Shown: piece by piece, positions 1-13,238 of the stretch
How the letters are laid out: each line of letters begins with the position of its first letter
Position numbering within the stretch: the stretch's first letter is position 1
Assembly: GCA_021014325.1 (NCBI GenBank)
Contig: CM037459.1
Span: forward strand, 18,006,501 to 18,070,500
Length of the DNA stretch: 64,000 bases
Origin: Plazaster borealis
Taxonomy: Eukaryota; Echinodermata; Asteroidea; Forcipulatida; Labidiasteridae
Direction: 5' to 3'
The notes under the pieces: generated by a model
Told to the model about the DNA's origin: nothing
The model's database searches: none
Seen by the model: the letters and a program-made list of their open reading frames with translations, nothing else
Position numbers and translations under genes: made by a program

Positions 1-310
1 TCACCTTCAACCAAGAAGTTAAATGAATCAAGATAACAAACAAAACAACATCCAAATAGCAGATCCTTACACAGGAACAACGCTCACGTTCATATTATGC
101 CCTAGATCAATCTAATAGATTAACAAGACTAGTGCAGAAGTTAATCATGTTGCCTGCTACCATCTTGGACCCCAGACTGTGTTAGTAAATAATGAATATT
201 GATTCTTATTCAACAAGAAGGAGCAAGACTATCTTCTTGCCTGCTTAGCTACATTTGGGAAATGTTGGGGGAAATATCGCTGTTATTTCTACCTAACTGA
301 AATGAACTTG

Positions 311-638
311 AAGGAATTATATACGTTTGGTAATTGGAACCCAATGTTTGTTTCAATCCTGTATAGTGGTTAGATAATACCATAAAACTAACCTGTGAAA
401 ATTTCAAAAGGTGGCAGCGTTTTTTGAGATATTGCCGAAAATCTGGAACGGTTATGTCCACACAGGAAGAACAATCTGCAATTGGAATAATCTGAGAAAC
501 GTTACTCAGATTCAAAATTTTAGGGTATAAAAAGTGATATCTTTTGCTCAAAATGCATGATTCTATCCAAAGCTGCTGTACCAAGTAAGTTTTTAATGCC
601 ATTAATTTTCAGAGTCATTAACAAACGTTTACAGACCC
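311..638. mobile_element. Decayed TTAA element, relative of 27318-27676
   Basis: Shares TTTGTTTCAATCCT, CGCTGAAAATC-like, CTGAGAAACGTTAC, GGGTATAAAAAG and AGCTGCTGTAC words with the 27318 copy in the same order. The right end is followed by TTAA; the left end is degraded. Confidence 0.6.
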
Positions 639-929
639 TTTAACAATCTATCGTACATGAAACATAAGACTTGAAGCTATCGCATGGCATGGTAACGGAT
701 AAAGAAAGTTCTGCAGTGATATTATGTGGCAATCTCTATTGATTAGTGTTGACTCCAAATATGAGAGGTGGTACAAACTGCTTACCAATCAAACTGACAT
801 GTGGTATAAATGCAACAGATTGTTAATAATGGCCTCTAGCAGAGTCTTTCTCAAATGCTTATATTGAGAAAGACTGCCGTGGTCAAAAACGTCACGCCAT
901 CATTTAAATAACTTTGCGTAAATATATTT

Positions 930-1166
930 CTAATTCTTTTGTACATTGGTTTTAATTGGAGATGGATCCAAATCATACGACCTCTTGACTGTAAACCCCA
1001 ATGATATACACCCAGGGACGTTGGCAACGTAAAAGGAAATCACATTTTCAGTCACTCTCCTAATCTGCGGTCGGCACAAGGATGTACTTAAAAGCTTTCT
1101 AAACAGTTGGAAATGTCGACAAAGAAAACGATAAAAGGTCATTTCCGTGAAAGCTTGAGAGGATGC
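930..1166 (-). CDS. Possible MNNL-like exon (Notch-ligand N-terminal domain), unproven
   Basis: Open frame starting at a good acceptor (CTCTTTGTAG) and running 78 codons to a TAG. The segment MTFYRFLCRHFQ resembles the TFFRVCLKHYQ core of the MNNL domain of Delta-type ligands. About 20 residues on, ISFYVANVPGCISLGF parallels the I-x-F-x-F-x-x-x-x-P-G-x-x-S-L stretch. The spacing between the two blocks is shorter than in known Delta proteins and the cysteine is shifted by one. No strong donor follows and no DSL or EGF exon was found nearby. It could be a divergent or decayed exon, or chance. Its phase does not match the signal exon at 7026-7074. Confidence 0.25.
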   Translation of the reverse strand, partial: ASSQAFTEMTFYRFLCRHFQLFRKLLSTSLCRPQIRRVTENVISFYVANVPGCISLGFTVKRSYDLDPSPIKTNVQKN

Positions 1167-4100
1167 CTACAAAGAGGTAACAAGGCCACGTTGTGCGGGT
1201 CAATTACTGCCATTTATTAGCTATTAAATTATAGAGACTACTACATCAAGCTATAAACATTAAACGGATGGTACATCATTAGTAGCTGAAGAGTGCATGA
1301 TTTATCCAACGGGTTGAGTTGAAGAAACTTGTGTTACAGTTTACAAAATAACTTTTAAAGACAAAGTTCAGGATAGATAATTATCGTGGGGGGGGGGTCA
1401 ATCTGGAGGGTAACTGATTAACGTTCATACCAGTGCCAATCCACCATGAGTATTTCCGTCAGATATACTATCCAACAAAGAAAATAACATTTGAAGTCCA
1501 CCTGGAAAAAACCATTGCTTAATTCGATGGCCGCAATGGAATTAAGCGTGAATGACATTTTCGATGTTTTTTAAAAATGACCATCTATTCTATAGTGTAA
1601 TTTTCACAGGCTGGCTGTATGGTGTGTTTAAATTGAAAAATTAGAGAATAGGAATGAATTTACTCATGTTCCCAAACCAATAATGCAATGTACCGGTACC
1701 TTTAAAAAAAATTATTTAAATAATTAAATAAATATTTCTTCAGTTGTGTTGCGCAAATTCCATATCTCATTTAACATGTTCAAATGTGTATTACATAAAC
1801 TATACTCCAAACACGCTCAATATGCAGCCAATCCAGACAAATCGGGACAAGCCCAGGCTTCTTTTTTACAATATTAAGTGTCAACACGGGTTGTTTTATG
1901 TGTAGTACACATTGCATAAGACCTCCAGTTGTACGTGACGCGGACTACTTAAAGAGCCCCATCATGTCTCTGACAAGCCACCAACTATGAAAATACTGGA
2001 ATGGTATCCCATCCAATTAAATGGTGCTAAACTTGGTAGTTTTACCACTAAGCTCCCCCATGGTTCATTTTGAACTAACAACACTGTACCAGATACATGT
2101 TGCAGTTCATATCTGACCTAGGTATTGCCTTTTCCAAAGTTATAACATTATCGGATTGAAATACTAGTTGATTTCATTCCAATCTGTGATATTTCTCTGG
2201 ATGACTGCTAAAACATCAGCTTAATCAAACCAAGGTTTAGGCCTAAAAGGCTGTTATACTTCTCGTCTGGTATAGGCTAGTCGCCATTTACCCCATGTCT
2301 GTAAAAATTGATGTTGTAGGGTAGGGCGGATCCAGGGGATTCGCAGTGGTCCGGATAACCTATTTCCAAGGTCTTTTTTTTTTTTTTTTTAAGTCTAAAA
2401 ATAAAAATAAGATACGGTGGGGGAAATTATTGCAAAACCGCTTTTTAAAAATTTGTTTTAAGGGACGTCCTTCAATAAGCCCGTCCGGCCTAAAGCTCAA
2501 AAGAAATCTGATCATATGTCACTATGTGTACTAATATTATAGCTTTTTATAGATACCATCCCTTCCTTCATTGGGAACACATTCCTGAAAGTTTATTACA
2601 TCAATGGTTTTTGGGAAAAAACATCTTACCTGGTGGAAATACGATATCAAATTCTCTGGTCGCGTTAGTGTAAACAGCAAAATAAGTACGCTGGCATTTT
2701 TTGTGTTTTCGAATGCTATTCTCTCGAATGTTGATAGTATTTCAGACGGGAAATTGTATCTTGAGGAGAGGTACTGGTGTGAACTTCGTAATCGTCAACA
2801 TCTTCTCTTCACAGGTATATATCTTCACCACTAAAGTGCAAGGCACATTTGAGGGTTCCCTGGTTTCATTACCAGAAATATATAAATGACAAAAATAATC
2901 AGGGAGCTTTTATGCTTAACCGCTCCTGGGTTTTAAATGAAACCAAACAAGGTTACCCGTTGTCTTCAAGAACTCCATGACATCTACTTACTCACTTGCG
3001 TCTACCAACACATCCTTATAGCCACATAAAACGTATATGCTTACTGATACACCGACTTTAACAGCAACTGGGGATTATAGATATTAATTACTTTATTTGA
3101 CCGTCTTGTCATTACAGCAAAGTTGAGTGTATACTTTCATTAGAGTTGAATTAGTGAGACACGCACCCGATTAAAGAAAAGAGCTCGAACTGCCGGCTAT
3201 GAAATCCTACACTGATAATCACGCCACCCTTAATTGATACCCACATTGATTCTACTGTTCTTCCATACCGTGTAAGCGTCTAGTCAGAAGAAGCTACTTT
3301 GTAAGACACAAGCAGCTGTCCTGTCCTTTAACAGTTAAGACAGATCTCAGGAGGAGATGGATCATATTTTGGAATGTTGTGTTTCGCTGAGATCCCCACA
3401 TTAAACATATCCGGTGAATTCACAGGGTGAGTTTAGTGCACTCATGGGCCACGGTGTGCCGTGGGTACCTACCGGTAGCTTACAGCTGCTCGATGACACA
3501 AATTTTAGTAACCAAGTAATCTCCAACTTGCATTCAACACCAGAGTTACAAACATGCTTATAAATTCCAATGATAAATCACCTTGTTGCGATATATTTAA
3601 TGGTGACGTGTCCCATAGTATATAGCTTCACCACGCCCACAGTTGTCATGCACTTAAAACGCACTTCCGACAATTCTTTGACACTGTATAGATCTAGCAG
3701 GTAAAACTTTGCTCATGGATTTGATATCTTAAAATATATAGGCTATAGATTGCCTATACGTGTATCGCTCCCATCACTTTAGTACATTGTGATGTCAACA
3801 GAAACAAGCAGAACATCTACATTTGACAATCTCTAGCGTTTTCTCCTTCGTTTAGACAAAGAAGTTGAAATTATACCTATAAACATTTCGAAAGAGTAGT
3901 GTTGTAGTACTCGTACTCGGTACTCGTATATCTCGTACTCCCCGTCAAAACTCGATACTCGACTGAAAACCTGTACTCCTATGGTCGTGTACTCGATACT
4001 CGACTGAAAATGTATACTAAGACTCGATTTTAAGTATGTTCGTGTATGTGGCGTTATTGTACATTATGCCATAGCTATCCAATGTATATGTTGAGGGACC

Positions 4101-7025
4101 TAGTAGGTCTGGTATCTCACTGCACATAGTTCAAATTAGTTGGAAGTTATTTATAGATGGGTTCTCTATGCTATTTATATCAATGGTTCACTGCTGCAAC
4201 CTAGATGGAATATTGCGATTTCCAAATCTCTCTTCCTGTTATTAAAGCAGAGTGGGTACCATACTATTCGGTACATTGACATGCCCATGGTTGGTGTCCA
4301 ACACTGCAAGACACAGTACAGAATAACTGATAACTAAAATCAAAGGATTGGTTAACCATGAAAGCTCACTGATAAATTTCATGCAAGTAGGCCTACCAAT
4401 CTCCCAGAGAAATATTTTCGTCTTAAATACTCAAAGCTTACAAAATAGCATTTAAAGACCTCAGCTTATTTCCATTGCCGCAATTGAACACTAATTTGTA
4501 TGAACGTGTAATTTTCGTTGTTTTCACTAAAACCTTTATTTTGATATAATTTCCACGGGTGGTTTTATGGTGTGTTTACTGAAAACTGGAGGGCAGCAAA
4601 TTAATTTACTCTGCCAAAAACCAACTCTGTAATATCTTCTTCGCGCGTTTTTAAAATTTCAATATTATTATAAACATTTGTTCTTTACTACTACAAAAAA
4701 GTAGTTGCAGTAGATTTTCCAGTAGTGTGTTTGGCAGTAAAGCACAGATTTTGAACCGTCTTTTATCGTGCAAACACACGTGCATTGGATATTTTGAGCT
4801 GCAAAAAAAAAACTGCCTTTGGGGATGCAGAACGAGTTTCCCTTACAAATGTTAAATGGCTATAGAGGGCACATGGCTGTTCCACCTTCGGTATAAAACG
4901 CCTCCGGTGAGGTTTTTTAATTAGAAACAGGAAAACTAAATATATAACTCCGTATCAAATGCGTTTAATCGTGACGCGAAATCTAGGCCACTCATTTCAG
5001 CACCGTGCAAATGACTTAGCCAAAAGAATTTGCATAAAATATTGAAATGAAATAATATACACACTGCGAGCATCTTGCAAAGGTCGGCTTGCCAATCCTC
5101 AGGAAGTGTGGCAGATTATTTCCTTCATTGCTCTCGGTGAAAAATAATTTAATTATGTTTTATGATTACTCTTATTGGAGGATGATCAATTAATTTACGC
5201 CGTGAAATTAGAGCATGTTCTGAGTAGAGGCAAGTATAAACTAGCAGCAACTTTATAACAGTATTATTGGGTGGAAATCGAGAAATATGGATGACATTAT
5301 AATTACAACAAGTTGAAGGAATGAATATGAAGGAAAATCAGACCGTTGTGTGGAATTGTTTTTGACCGAAGTGCACCAACTCTAACTCCACTGATTTAGC
5401 ACACATGGGGTTAGGGCTGCATAAATCCAAATTGTATTCTTTATCAGCGACGTAACTATCGCATCAATTAGATCAATCTCAAAGGCTGTGTATTGCAATA
5501 TAAAAAAAATCAAATCGGTTCTTTCTTACATACACAACGTGGATCACCACACTCGGTGTGGATCCGCATTGTGGATCCACACTTGACTTCAAGCTAAGGT
5601 TTCTTGAAGATTTGCGTATAAGTCACAAGATTCTATATAGTTGTGTTGAATGCCTCCTTTTGACAAAGAATTTAGCAGGCAAGTCAAAAGTTTGTGATCA
5701 ATACGGTTCTCATATCAAGAACAATATCCAAATATATCTCATACCTAAACGAAAGTGAGATTTCTTCTTCAATCTTTATGGTGTCACACAAACTGAAACC
5801 GATAACGTCCATCCTAAAATCACAAGCGTTGTTTGGACTGTATTGTTATACACTGCAATCCAACTATGACATGGAATCCATTTCTCTGTGTGCATTGAGA
5901 CCACAAACATGAACAAACAAAGATCATGTTCGTTAGCGACATCTCTGATATACTGTTTTCATGTGCAAATTGCATTCACAATTGAATCAATTTCACTCAA
6001 TATTGAAATATTCAGATTTGAAACAATTCTGTTGACTTTAATCAGAAATACAACGAAGTCAGACGGGCTTAATGATAACAGATTGCAATGATTAATTACT
6101 ACAACTGTAATAAACGGTTTGACAATTAACCATATACGTTAGACTTAATCCTCGTAGCAATGAATCATAGTTTTTAAAAGGGAGTGGGTTTGTTTCAAAC
6201 AAATGACGGGTACAACAGCAAAAAATCTATCAATTCCTAATACCGGATACCTAACAATTAAGAACTAGATTAGTATATTAGGTTTCACGTAATAATTATG
6301 TAGGAAATATATTCATTAATACTTTCCAAACGAAGAACATGTAGGCCTACGTACTATGAAAATACAAAGCCACAAAACCGGCCAAATCTCGTTTCTTCCC
6401 GGCCTCTGGTCAATTATGGTTCTCTTTTTGCGGTCCTACACACTCGAGCTGGGTAGGGGACAGGGACGGGTATGTTTAATTATCAAGTGTCTCAACAATT
6501 TTGGCCGGGATTGTAGGTCCAAGACTTTCTTCCACATGTTGTTGAAGATTTACTTGGAATGCTCGTTTTATTTATTGTGCACATTCTAATTGTGTATACA
6601 TGTATTTGCCTAAAATGGCGTCATTATCTTCTAAACAAGAGGGTCAAAATGGGCGAGCTGCATTTTCCATGGTTTCTTGAGCGAGACGGGGGTGGAGCAT
6701 CCGCGTCAGTCTATACCGACAGCCAGAGTAGTTCAAACTGCTATAATCCTGCAGGATTACACAAGTATGAAAACATTTGACACTCATGTTCTTCAAACAT
6801 AAGAGCACACCGTGAGTGCTCCTTTAATTAGCTACCACCACACACCAGTTACACCAAGTAGCATAGTAATGTGATTACATGCGTTATTCGTGTATACATT
6901 TGTCACACCATCAACTAACTCTGCAAGCATTATGTCTACGTAATGATAGGGTCATGTTACAATGTAACACCAAGACAATACGTTTACTATAGCCCAAAAA
7001 GAACAAGAATGGTGTGGAAACCTAC
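1167..7025. other. Non-coding stretch with repeat relics
   Basis: No convincing exon found. It contains a T-run at 2373-2391, the ACTCG array, a small palindrome (GTGGATCCGCATTGTGGATCC, near 5560), and a ~75-bp segment at 2690-2800 shared with 19150-19230. Confidence 0.5.
3905..4029. repeat. GTACTCGATACTCGACTGAAAA tandem repeat
   Basis: Two clear copies of ACTCGATACTCGACTGAAAA and several GTACTCG words, giving a short array rich in ACTCG. Confidence 0.6.
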
Positions 7026-7074
7026 CTGCACATAGCAGCAGAGCCAGCACAGCTAATCCTGTGGTATAACCCAT
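7026..7074 (-). CDS. Orphan first coding exon with a signal peptide
   Basis: 49-nt segment starting with ATG in good context (GCCATGG) and encoding MGYTTGLAVLALLLCA plus one base, then a GTAGGT donor (phase 1). The peptide is an almost ideal secretory signal: short N-region, then a Leu/Ala-rich core with a Cys-Ala end. The bases just before the ATG (a T-run then GATACAG) could also be an acceptor, so a 5'-UTR exon may precede it. Phase 1 after a signal exon is common for extracellular-domain genes and is the same phase as in the MAM-EGF gene. No downstream exon in matching phase was identified between 1 and 7000, so the gene identity is unknown. Confidence 0.4.
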
Positions 7075-7257
7075 GGCTGTATCAAAAAAAGTATATGTCA
7101 CAGTCCCTCCAAAGGAACAGCGCGTGGGCAGCAGCCAGCAGTAAGCCCGACTAGTACACAGTAAAGTCGGCCTGGTAATAAAACATCCGCAACAGTGAGC
7201 TTGTGTGATAGTTAACTTTGTACGCTTGCGGCACTGCACACTTTCCGCCAGTTGCAT

Positions 7258-10200
7258 TCTCCCATCCGCCTCATTTGAATAATTTATTCAGCGCGCTGGA
7301 TAGACGAATGGCTGGAAGGTGTTTTATTGGCCAGTGACACAGAGCAGGTGGTTTAATTGTGTGATGACCTTAGTTGAACTCGTTCAGCCTTCATCAAGAG
7401 TATCTTCCACTACAGACGATGTTGAAATGAATAGGCCTTGCATTGACGTGTATCAACTTTACGGTGGTTAGTTGCAGGGCATCCTCTGTTCGGTGCTTCG
7501 TCGGTGTCAACAATAATCACATTTTTTTAGAAGGTTTCTGATTTGTTTTTCTTTCTAGTCTGAAACAAATCTTACGGTAACCATGACACAGAAACAGCTG
7601 CAATAAATGTTCACAATAACAACTATTCGAAGCATTGTTGTTTCTTCACACTTTCTACAAACCAGCCACGGTTGACTCAATTAACACGTTAGTAATGAAA
7701 TACATTGTCCCCAACTTAAAATTTAGAAACAACTTGACGAAGCCGATCCGATGAACTTAATAAAACTCAATATTCAAAATTCTCATCAACCATCACATTG
7801 AAGTAGTTTCCTCAAATTTCTTACCATTGGTATACAATTTTTGATAGTAATATTTCATATTTAGCAATATTTGATTTGATTGGCACAAAATAGCGGAAAA
7901 CAGCCATGGTCAATGTGCACCTCGTGCATGACATTGGCTGTATTATCTTGTTTTGTTTTTGTCTTCAAAATAAGTTTCATAACGGGTGTTTCCTGTTCTT
8001 TATCAAAAGTATAGAATGTCGTCCAAGGTTCTGGGTGTTTGGATTTATTGCGTATCCGTACCTCTTCTAGGTCAAGTGGACATCCATCCTGTTCCCAAAG
8101 ATGCCCCTTTTTTGATTTACCGAGTCATTGTAATTTTGTCAAACACACAAAGTCAGCTTTAAACACGACGTCAGCGGTACTGGCAATGATGCCATGGTTC
8201 TTTGAAATACTGTTCACGTTGCAGACTTCAGGATTTTTTCCGCGAAATTTGACATGAAAACTTACGCCAGTAATATTGCACGTGCAGTGGGAGCAAAAGT
8301 TGCGAGGTTTGACATTCGCTCATAGTTTGGGAATTTCATCTTTGAGGGGGCAAGGCCATTTTCATTTTGCAAAGGGCACTTCCATAGGGAAATCTTAAAG
8401 TTCATGAGAAATTTTTAAGGGGGCACCAACTTGGGCCAAGACCAGGGCAACAGAGGCCGTGGCCTCCGTGTAATTCCAGGCATGCGCTCATTGGGGGCAA
8501 AGTCGCGTAATTTGACTTGAACATTAACGTCTGGGACGCCCTTATAAGTCAACGTATGTATGCTTAACAATGCTATCACGAACAAGCAAGCGCCGGTGTC
8601 AATTCATTGTTCACTGATTTAATTCTTTATAGGTTTAAACTGTAGAACAGCTCTCTCAAAACAACCAATGCACGTTATCTGCAATCATGTTTTGACATGT
8701 TCCCCATGTGCCCCAAAGCAATGATGAATACAAAGTTTCACAAAGGGATCACACTATTTATTGTGTGGATTCATAAAATTGAATGAATGTCTGAGAGGGG
8801 AAAAAAATATATATATATAGAACCGTTCTACATCCCCGCGGTAGGTGGTAAAGACTAGTAAAGACTGCTTGGCTCTCACTCACAAGGTGACGTGGTCCAA
8901 ATCCCACCACCTGCCAATGATATTCCTACAAATACAAGAGAATGGCTTTTGTCGTCCAATTAGTAAAACATTACACCATCTGAAGCCTCGAAAAAAAATA
9001 CTAAGAAATGACCTGAACTTCAACCGATTGTACACAAGCCACTCATGTCTACTACTAATAGGTACCTCAGACAAGCGGGTCTGTCGATAGACCAGTCAGT
9101 GTATGGGACCCAGGCGTCACCAGACAGTAAACGAACACAAGTAGTGAGAATTGCGTATTATATCAGATAGTGAAGGCTTTAGAAGGCGCCTGTGATGATC
9201 GAACCAGACGGAAATGAAAATCCCCATCATGGAGTTTATCGAGACGAGTAATGGTTGATAACCCCCCCCCAACCCTTGCCCATAGCCCCCCCCCCCCCCT
9301 TGGGAAATGAATGGTTCCATACATTAATTAGCATGCCTCCCCCCATGCCCCTGCACCCACCCATCTGTTACGTCAATTGCCTGCATATAGAGCCTTGTAC
9401 CATAACAAATCGTCCATGATTCTGAACCCCAAACCCCTGATGAGTCTGTACTGCATTGGGGGGGGGGGGGCAGGTTGCCCAAGTAGATTTGGGTCCAGAG
9501 TGTATACATACTACGGGGATTCAACGTGACTAGACACCAAGACTGTCAATAGCAATTTAGCATGCCCAATGGTGCCCGGATAATTTCCTGATTAGTTTGC
9601 AGAATCACCAACAAAACGCCACAACCAAAGAGGAGGACGGGGGGGGCATACGTTTCCAAAATACACCCTTACCCTTTATCTTTGCATGCAAAGATAGGGC
9701 CAAATGGTATCTTGGATTGTAGTGTAGTTCCCTGAAGACGCACTGTGCACAAGTTACATCAATGGTACTTTAGCATTCATTAGACAACCATGAATTCAGC
9801 TTACAGTTTATCCCATGAAATGAGAGTATTTGAGAAAATGGAAATGTTGCACTAACCTCATCCGACGCCATCTTAGAGGTAAAACGATAATGAAATATTC
9901 GAAATGCACCGAATTTGGGTACGCGCAACGCACAGGATGGGCCAATGAGCGACCTTCTAAGTTTGACATCCTCGTGAGGACGCCTTAAATAAAAACGTCA
10001 TATGCAAACGTCTATTGGAGAAATGTTTTAGATTTTTGGTAATCGGAAAAGAAAGAGCAGATTGTCATCGTGGCTCGTAAAAGCATACAAATCAAAAATA
10101 CTGAGAGTTGTTTACAAAAGGAACTTCACAATTATTTGCTCTTCCAAGTTTTGATATACCATGACGGATATTGGGGCAGAGGGTAACCCCCCCCCCCCCC

Positions 10201-10762
10201 CACCGCCCAAATATTCCCGGACTTCAACACACTATTTTCCTCTTGTACAGAAGCAGCCACCCTAAAAGAAATACTCTACAGAATTCCTGAGATTCCAAGC
10301 ACATAATGAACAGGGGTACCACCATGCCTTATATCAAGCACCAACTGACTCAGGAGTTTTGAAACAGTTATTCAACGTAAACCACTGTTGTAGCGACTCA
10401 CATGCTCGAAGCTGTTACAAGAGAACATTGCATGTTTTGCACCCCCCCCCCCCCCCCCCATCCTTCTCCACCTCACCGTTCCCATCACGGCTTATTCATG
10501 AATACTTCTGACATTTGCAAACTTTGTCCCCTCGTTTGTTTTTGTCAACATTTTCCACCTGTTGTCTAGTGCGCACATCTTTTCTGCCAGGTTTGTCAGT
10601 CTGGATTAATCAATGTGAATACCGACACTATCAGGATTTAGGACGTTTCACAAGAATCACGTTATAAATCCGTTGTACCTAAAGAATTGTTGATAAAACA
10701 ACTTCTTATTCTCCTTTTTTTTACGAAAATTACATTCATTCAAATCCTGTTGCTTTCATTAA
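7258..10762. other. Non-coding stretch
   Basis: Open frames are short and unlike proteins. Notable only for C/G homopolymer runs at ~9263, 9288, 9460, 10189 and 10441 and a possible tRNA-like repeat near 8840-8930. Confidence 0.5.
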
Positions 10763-11123
10763 AGGCATCGTACACGTTTGGTATTTACTCAAAATATATA
10801 TTAGCATAAAAACTGACTTGGTAACGAGCAACAGAGAGCTGTTGATAGTATAAACCATTGTGAGAAACGACTCCCTCTGAAAGTTTTTGAGAAAGAGGTA
10901 ATTTCTCACTAAAATAATAAAAGACTTCTAGCTAGAAGCCTTTTATTCCTATCTGAAAGCACACAAATTTGTACAACAAGGGGTTTTTTCTTTCATCATT
11001 TTCTTGCAACTTCGATGACCAATATGAGCCCAAATTTTTTCACAGGCTTGTTAATTTATGCATGTTGGGATACACCAAGTGAGAACACTGGTCTTTGACA
11101 ATTACCAAACGTGTACGATGCCT
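10763..11123. mobile_element. TTAA-flanked foldback element, AGGCATCG family, copy 1
   Basis: Termini AGGCATCGTACACGTTTGG and its complement ACCAAACGTGTACGATGCCT, flanked on both sides by TTAA. The interior is the family consensus (TGACTTGGTAACGAGCAAC, GAGAAACGACTCCCTCTGA, CAACTTCGATGACCAAT). There is no coding capacity. The TTAA target and RR...YY ends fit Kolobok-type elements; piggyBac also uses TTAA. Confidence 0.85.
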
Positions 11124-12688
11124 TTAAACACACCGTCTACCCAGCCGGTGATAATTTCATCAGTAGGGCCCTACTAGGTGACACTCCGTTTTGTGAAACG
11201 ACGGAAACGGTTTGTTTTGTCATGCTTATTCCTATTGATGTAATCAACCGAAATAAAGTTGATATTCTAGAGGTCTTCAAATGCTATTTTGACAGTATTT
11301 CATATGGGGATGTGTCCTCATAGAGGATTGGTACTTAACGTTATAGGGAGTGAGCTCTCAGATTAATACTGTTTGTCTGTAGTAATTGCATGGTGTTGTG
11401 CTTTGCGACTTTAAGTGGTGCACGTGCCCATAGGAGCACGACCCGGGGGGGGGCTAAATTCGGGCAAAACAGTGGGGCACATTCGGGCATAGCAAGAAGG
11501 AAAAAATGGACAGTGAAAGCCAAAAAAAAACGATTCCCCCAGGTATTAAAAATGTAAACAAAATTCTGTGTACCATTTCTGGCTAATCTACCCCCATGCC
11601 CCCCTTAAACAATTAACCACGGAGTCCCCATACCAAATGCACCTTCCATCTTATCCACTGCCGGATAGAGCTTAAAACAAATCCTACTTCGACAAGATCG
11701 CGTTATTACCAAAAAGCATAATGTCCATTGAGAAGTCGAAGTGGAACCCCCCCCCCCCCCAACCGATACTTCCTGACTGTGCCCGTCATTACACTCTGTC
11801 TTTACCGGTAGCAGGAAACACACATTTCAAGCCAATGGCAACCACAGGAAGTCCGAACCCAGTAAAGGAGTTTCCATTTGTAACAGCAGTTACCAAAGAA
11901 CAATACAGATTTTATGGGAGATAATTTTAGAATAATCGATTTCCAAGTGTACACTTTGCCCTTCGTAATATAGCAGTGAACTGGGAGGTTAAAAGACTTG
12001 TTGGGAGGCAACGTCATCTCCCTGTTGGCAGGTTTTAAATAAAAGGAAAGGTCACAAAGGTGCAAAAAGTACCACCTATAATAAAAATGATAAAATGTTG
12101 TGATTGGTAATATAATGCCCCCTTTCTGTAATAATGTCATAGCTAAATCGGGCAATAAAACGTCGTGCTTGGGTGGCATCGTTGTTTTCCCGATGACGCG
12201 TTTAAAATAAAGAAGGAAAGTTCATAAAACAAAGTTTAAAAGAAAAACAAATTTGTTAATATAATATAATGTTATTCTGTTACCCTGCCCAACGAAATCA
12301 AACTTTAATTTGTTTTTTATTGTAAAAAAGTAATACATCCCGTATGAAGTATAATATCATAAATTAGACAGACTTACTTTATAGGTGACTCCCCCCCCCC
12401 GCCCCCACTGAAACAACTCACAAGTTGATGGACAAAAGTTTGATTCGCAATTTTCAGCTGACAGATCACACTAAACTTACCGAACAGTATAAATTTGCCA
12501 TTTTTGTTTTTTGAAAACTCAAAAGGTAAATACTTCCCTGTAGGAAGGCTATACGGACGTCAATGTTCAAGGACAAATTCACGACTTTTTTTCCCCAGAA
12601 GTTGTGAAATCTGACGTCAACAGTGATGTTTTCGACCTAACACAACATTTGACTTGGTCAAGTGAAGCTTACTTACTTGGCTAAAATA

Positions 12689-13087
12689 CGAATCACAGGT
12701 CAATTCATTGGCAATAATTAAATAGAAATCACAGGCAATGATCGAGCAGAAATAACTGGCCATGATTGGGTACAAACCACAGGCCACTTCACTGGCATCG
12801 ATTGAGTACAAATCACTGGCCATGAATGAATAAAACCGGGCCCTGATCCAGCACAAATCACTGACCATGTTTGCATAAATCATGGACCATGTTTGAGTAC
12901 AAATCCCTGGCCATATACAAATTGCCGGACATGCACAAATCACGTCAATGTGATCAAATACAAATCACAGGTCAAAATCGCATATACAAATCAGTTAAAG
13001 GGCAAAATCAAGTACAAATCACTGGCCGTGATCAACTACAAATCACAGACAAAGGTTGAGTGAAAATTACTGGCCATGATTGAGCAC
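12689..13087. repeat. 24-bp minisatellite, AAATCACTGGCCATGATTGAG unit
   Basis: About 16 diverged units, most of 22-26 bp with some of 18 or 36, each starting AAATCAC and usually containing GGCCATGATTGAGTAC. Open frames across it are a by-product of the repeat. Confidence 0.85.
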
Positions 13088-13091
13088 GGTT

Positions 13092-13238
13092 ACACCCCTA
13101 TGTTCCGACACCCCTATGTTCCGACAACCCTGGTGTATTTTCCTATTCCTAACCCTAACCCTAACCCTAACATAACCCTAACCCTATGTAAATCATGAGG
13201 GGGTTGTCGGAACATAGGGGTGTCAGAATATAAGGGTG
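13092..13238. repeat. Inverted repeat (CACCCCTATGTTCCGACA) around the telomere-type array
   Basis: Left arm has two direct CACCCCTATGTTCCGACA units; right arm has GTTGTCGGAACATAGGGGTG and two diverged GGTGTC(G/A)GAATATA units. Foldback of ~35 bp arms with the CCCTAA array in the loop. Confidence 0.85.
13148..13186. repeat. Interstitial (CCCTAA)n telomere-type array
   Basis: Six near-perfect CCCTAA units with one CATAACCC variant. The complement is TTAGGG, the telomere unit of echinoderms and vertebrates. It is placed in the centre of an inverted repeat (13092-13130 and 13199-13238). Confidence 0.9.

Noticed and set aside
11802..12179. 125-codon minus-strand frame
   Set aside because: Composition follows AT-rich DNA, no domain, no conserved pattern, crosses a C-run boundary region.
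12689..13087. CRISPR-like array
   Set aside because: Units are contiguous and diverged with no unique spacers, and the DNA is eukaryotic.
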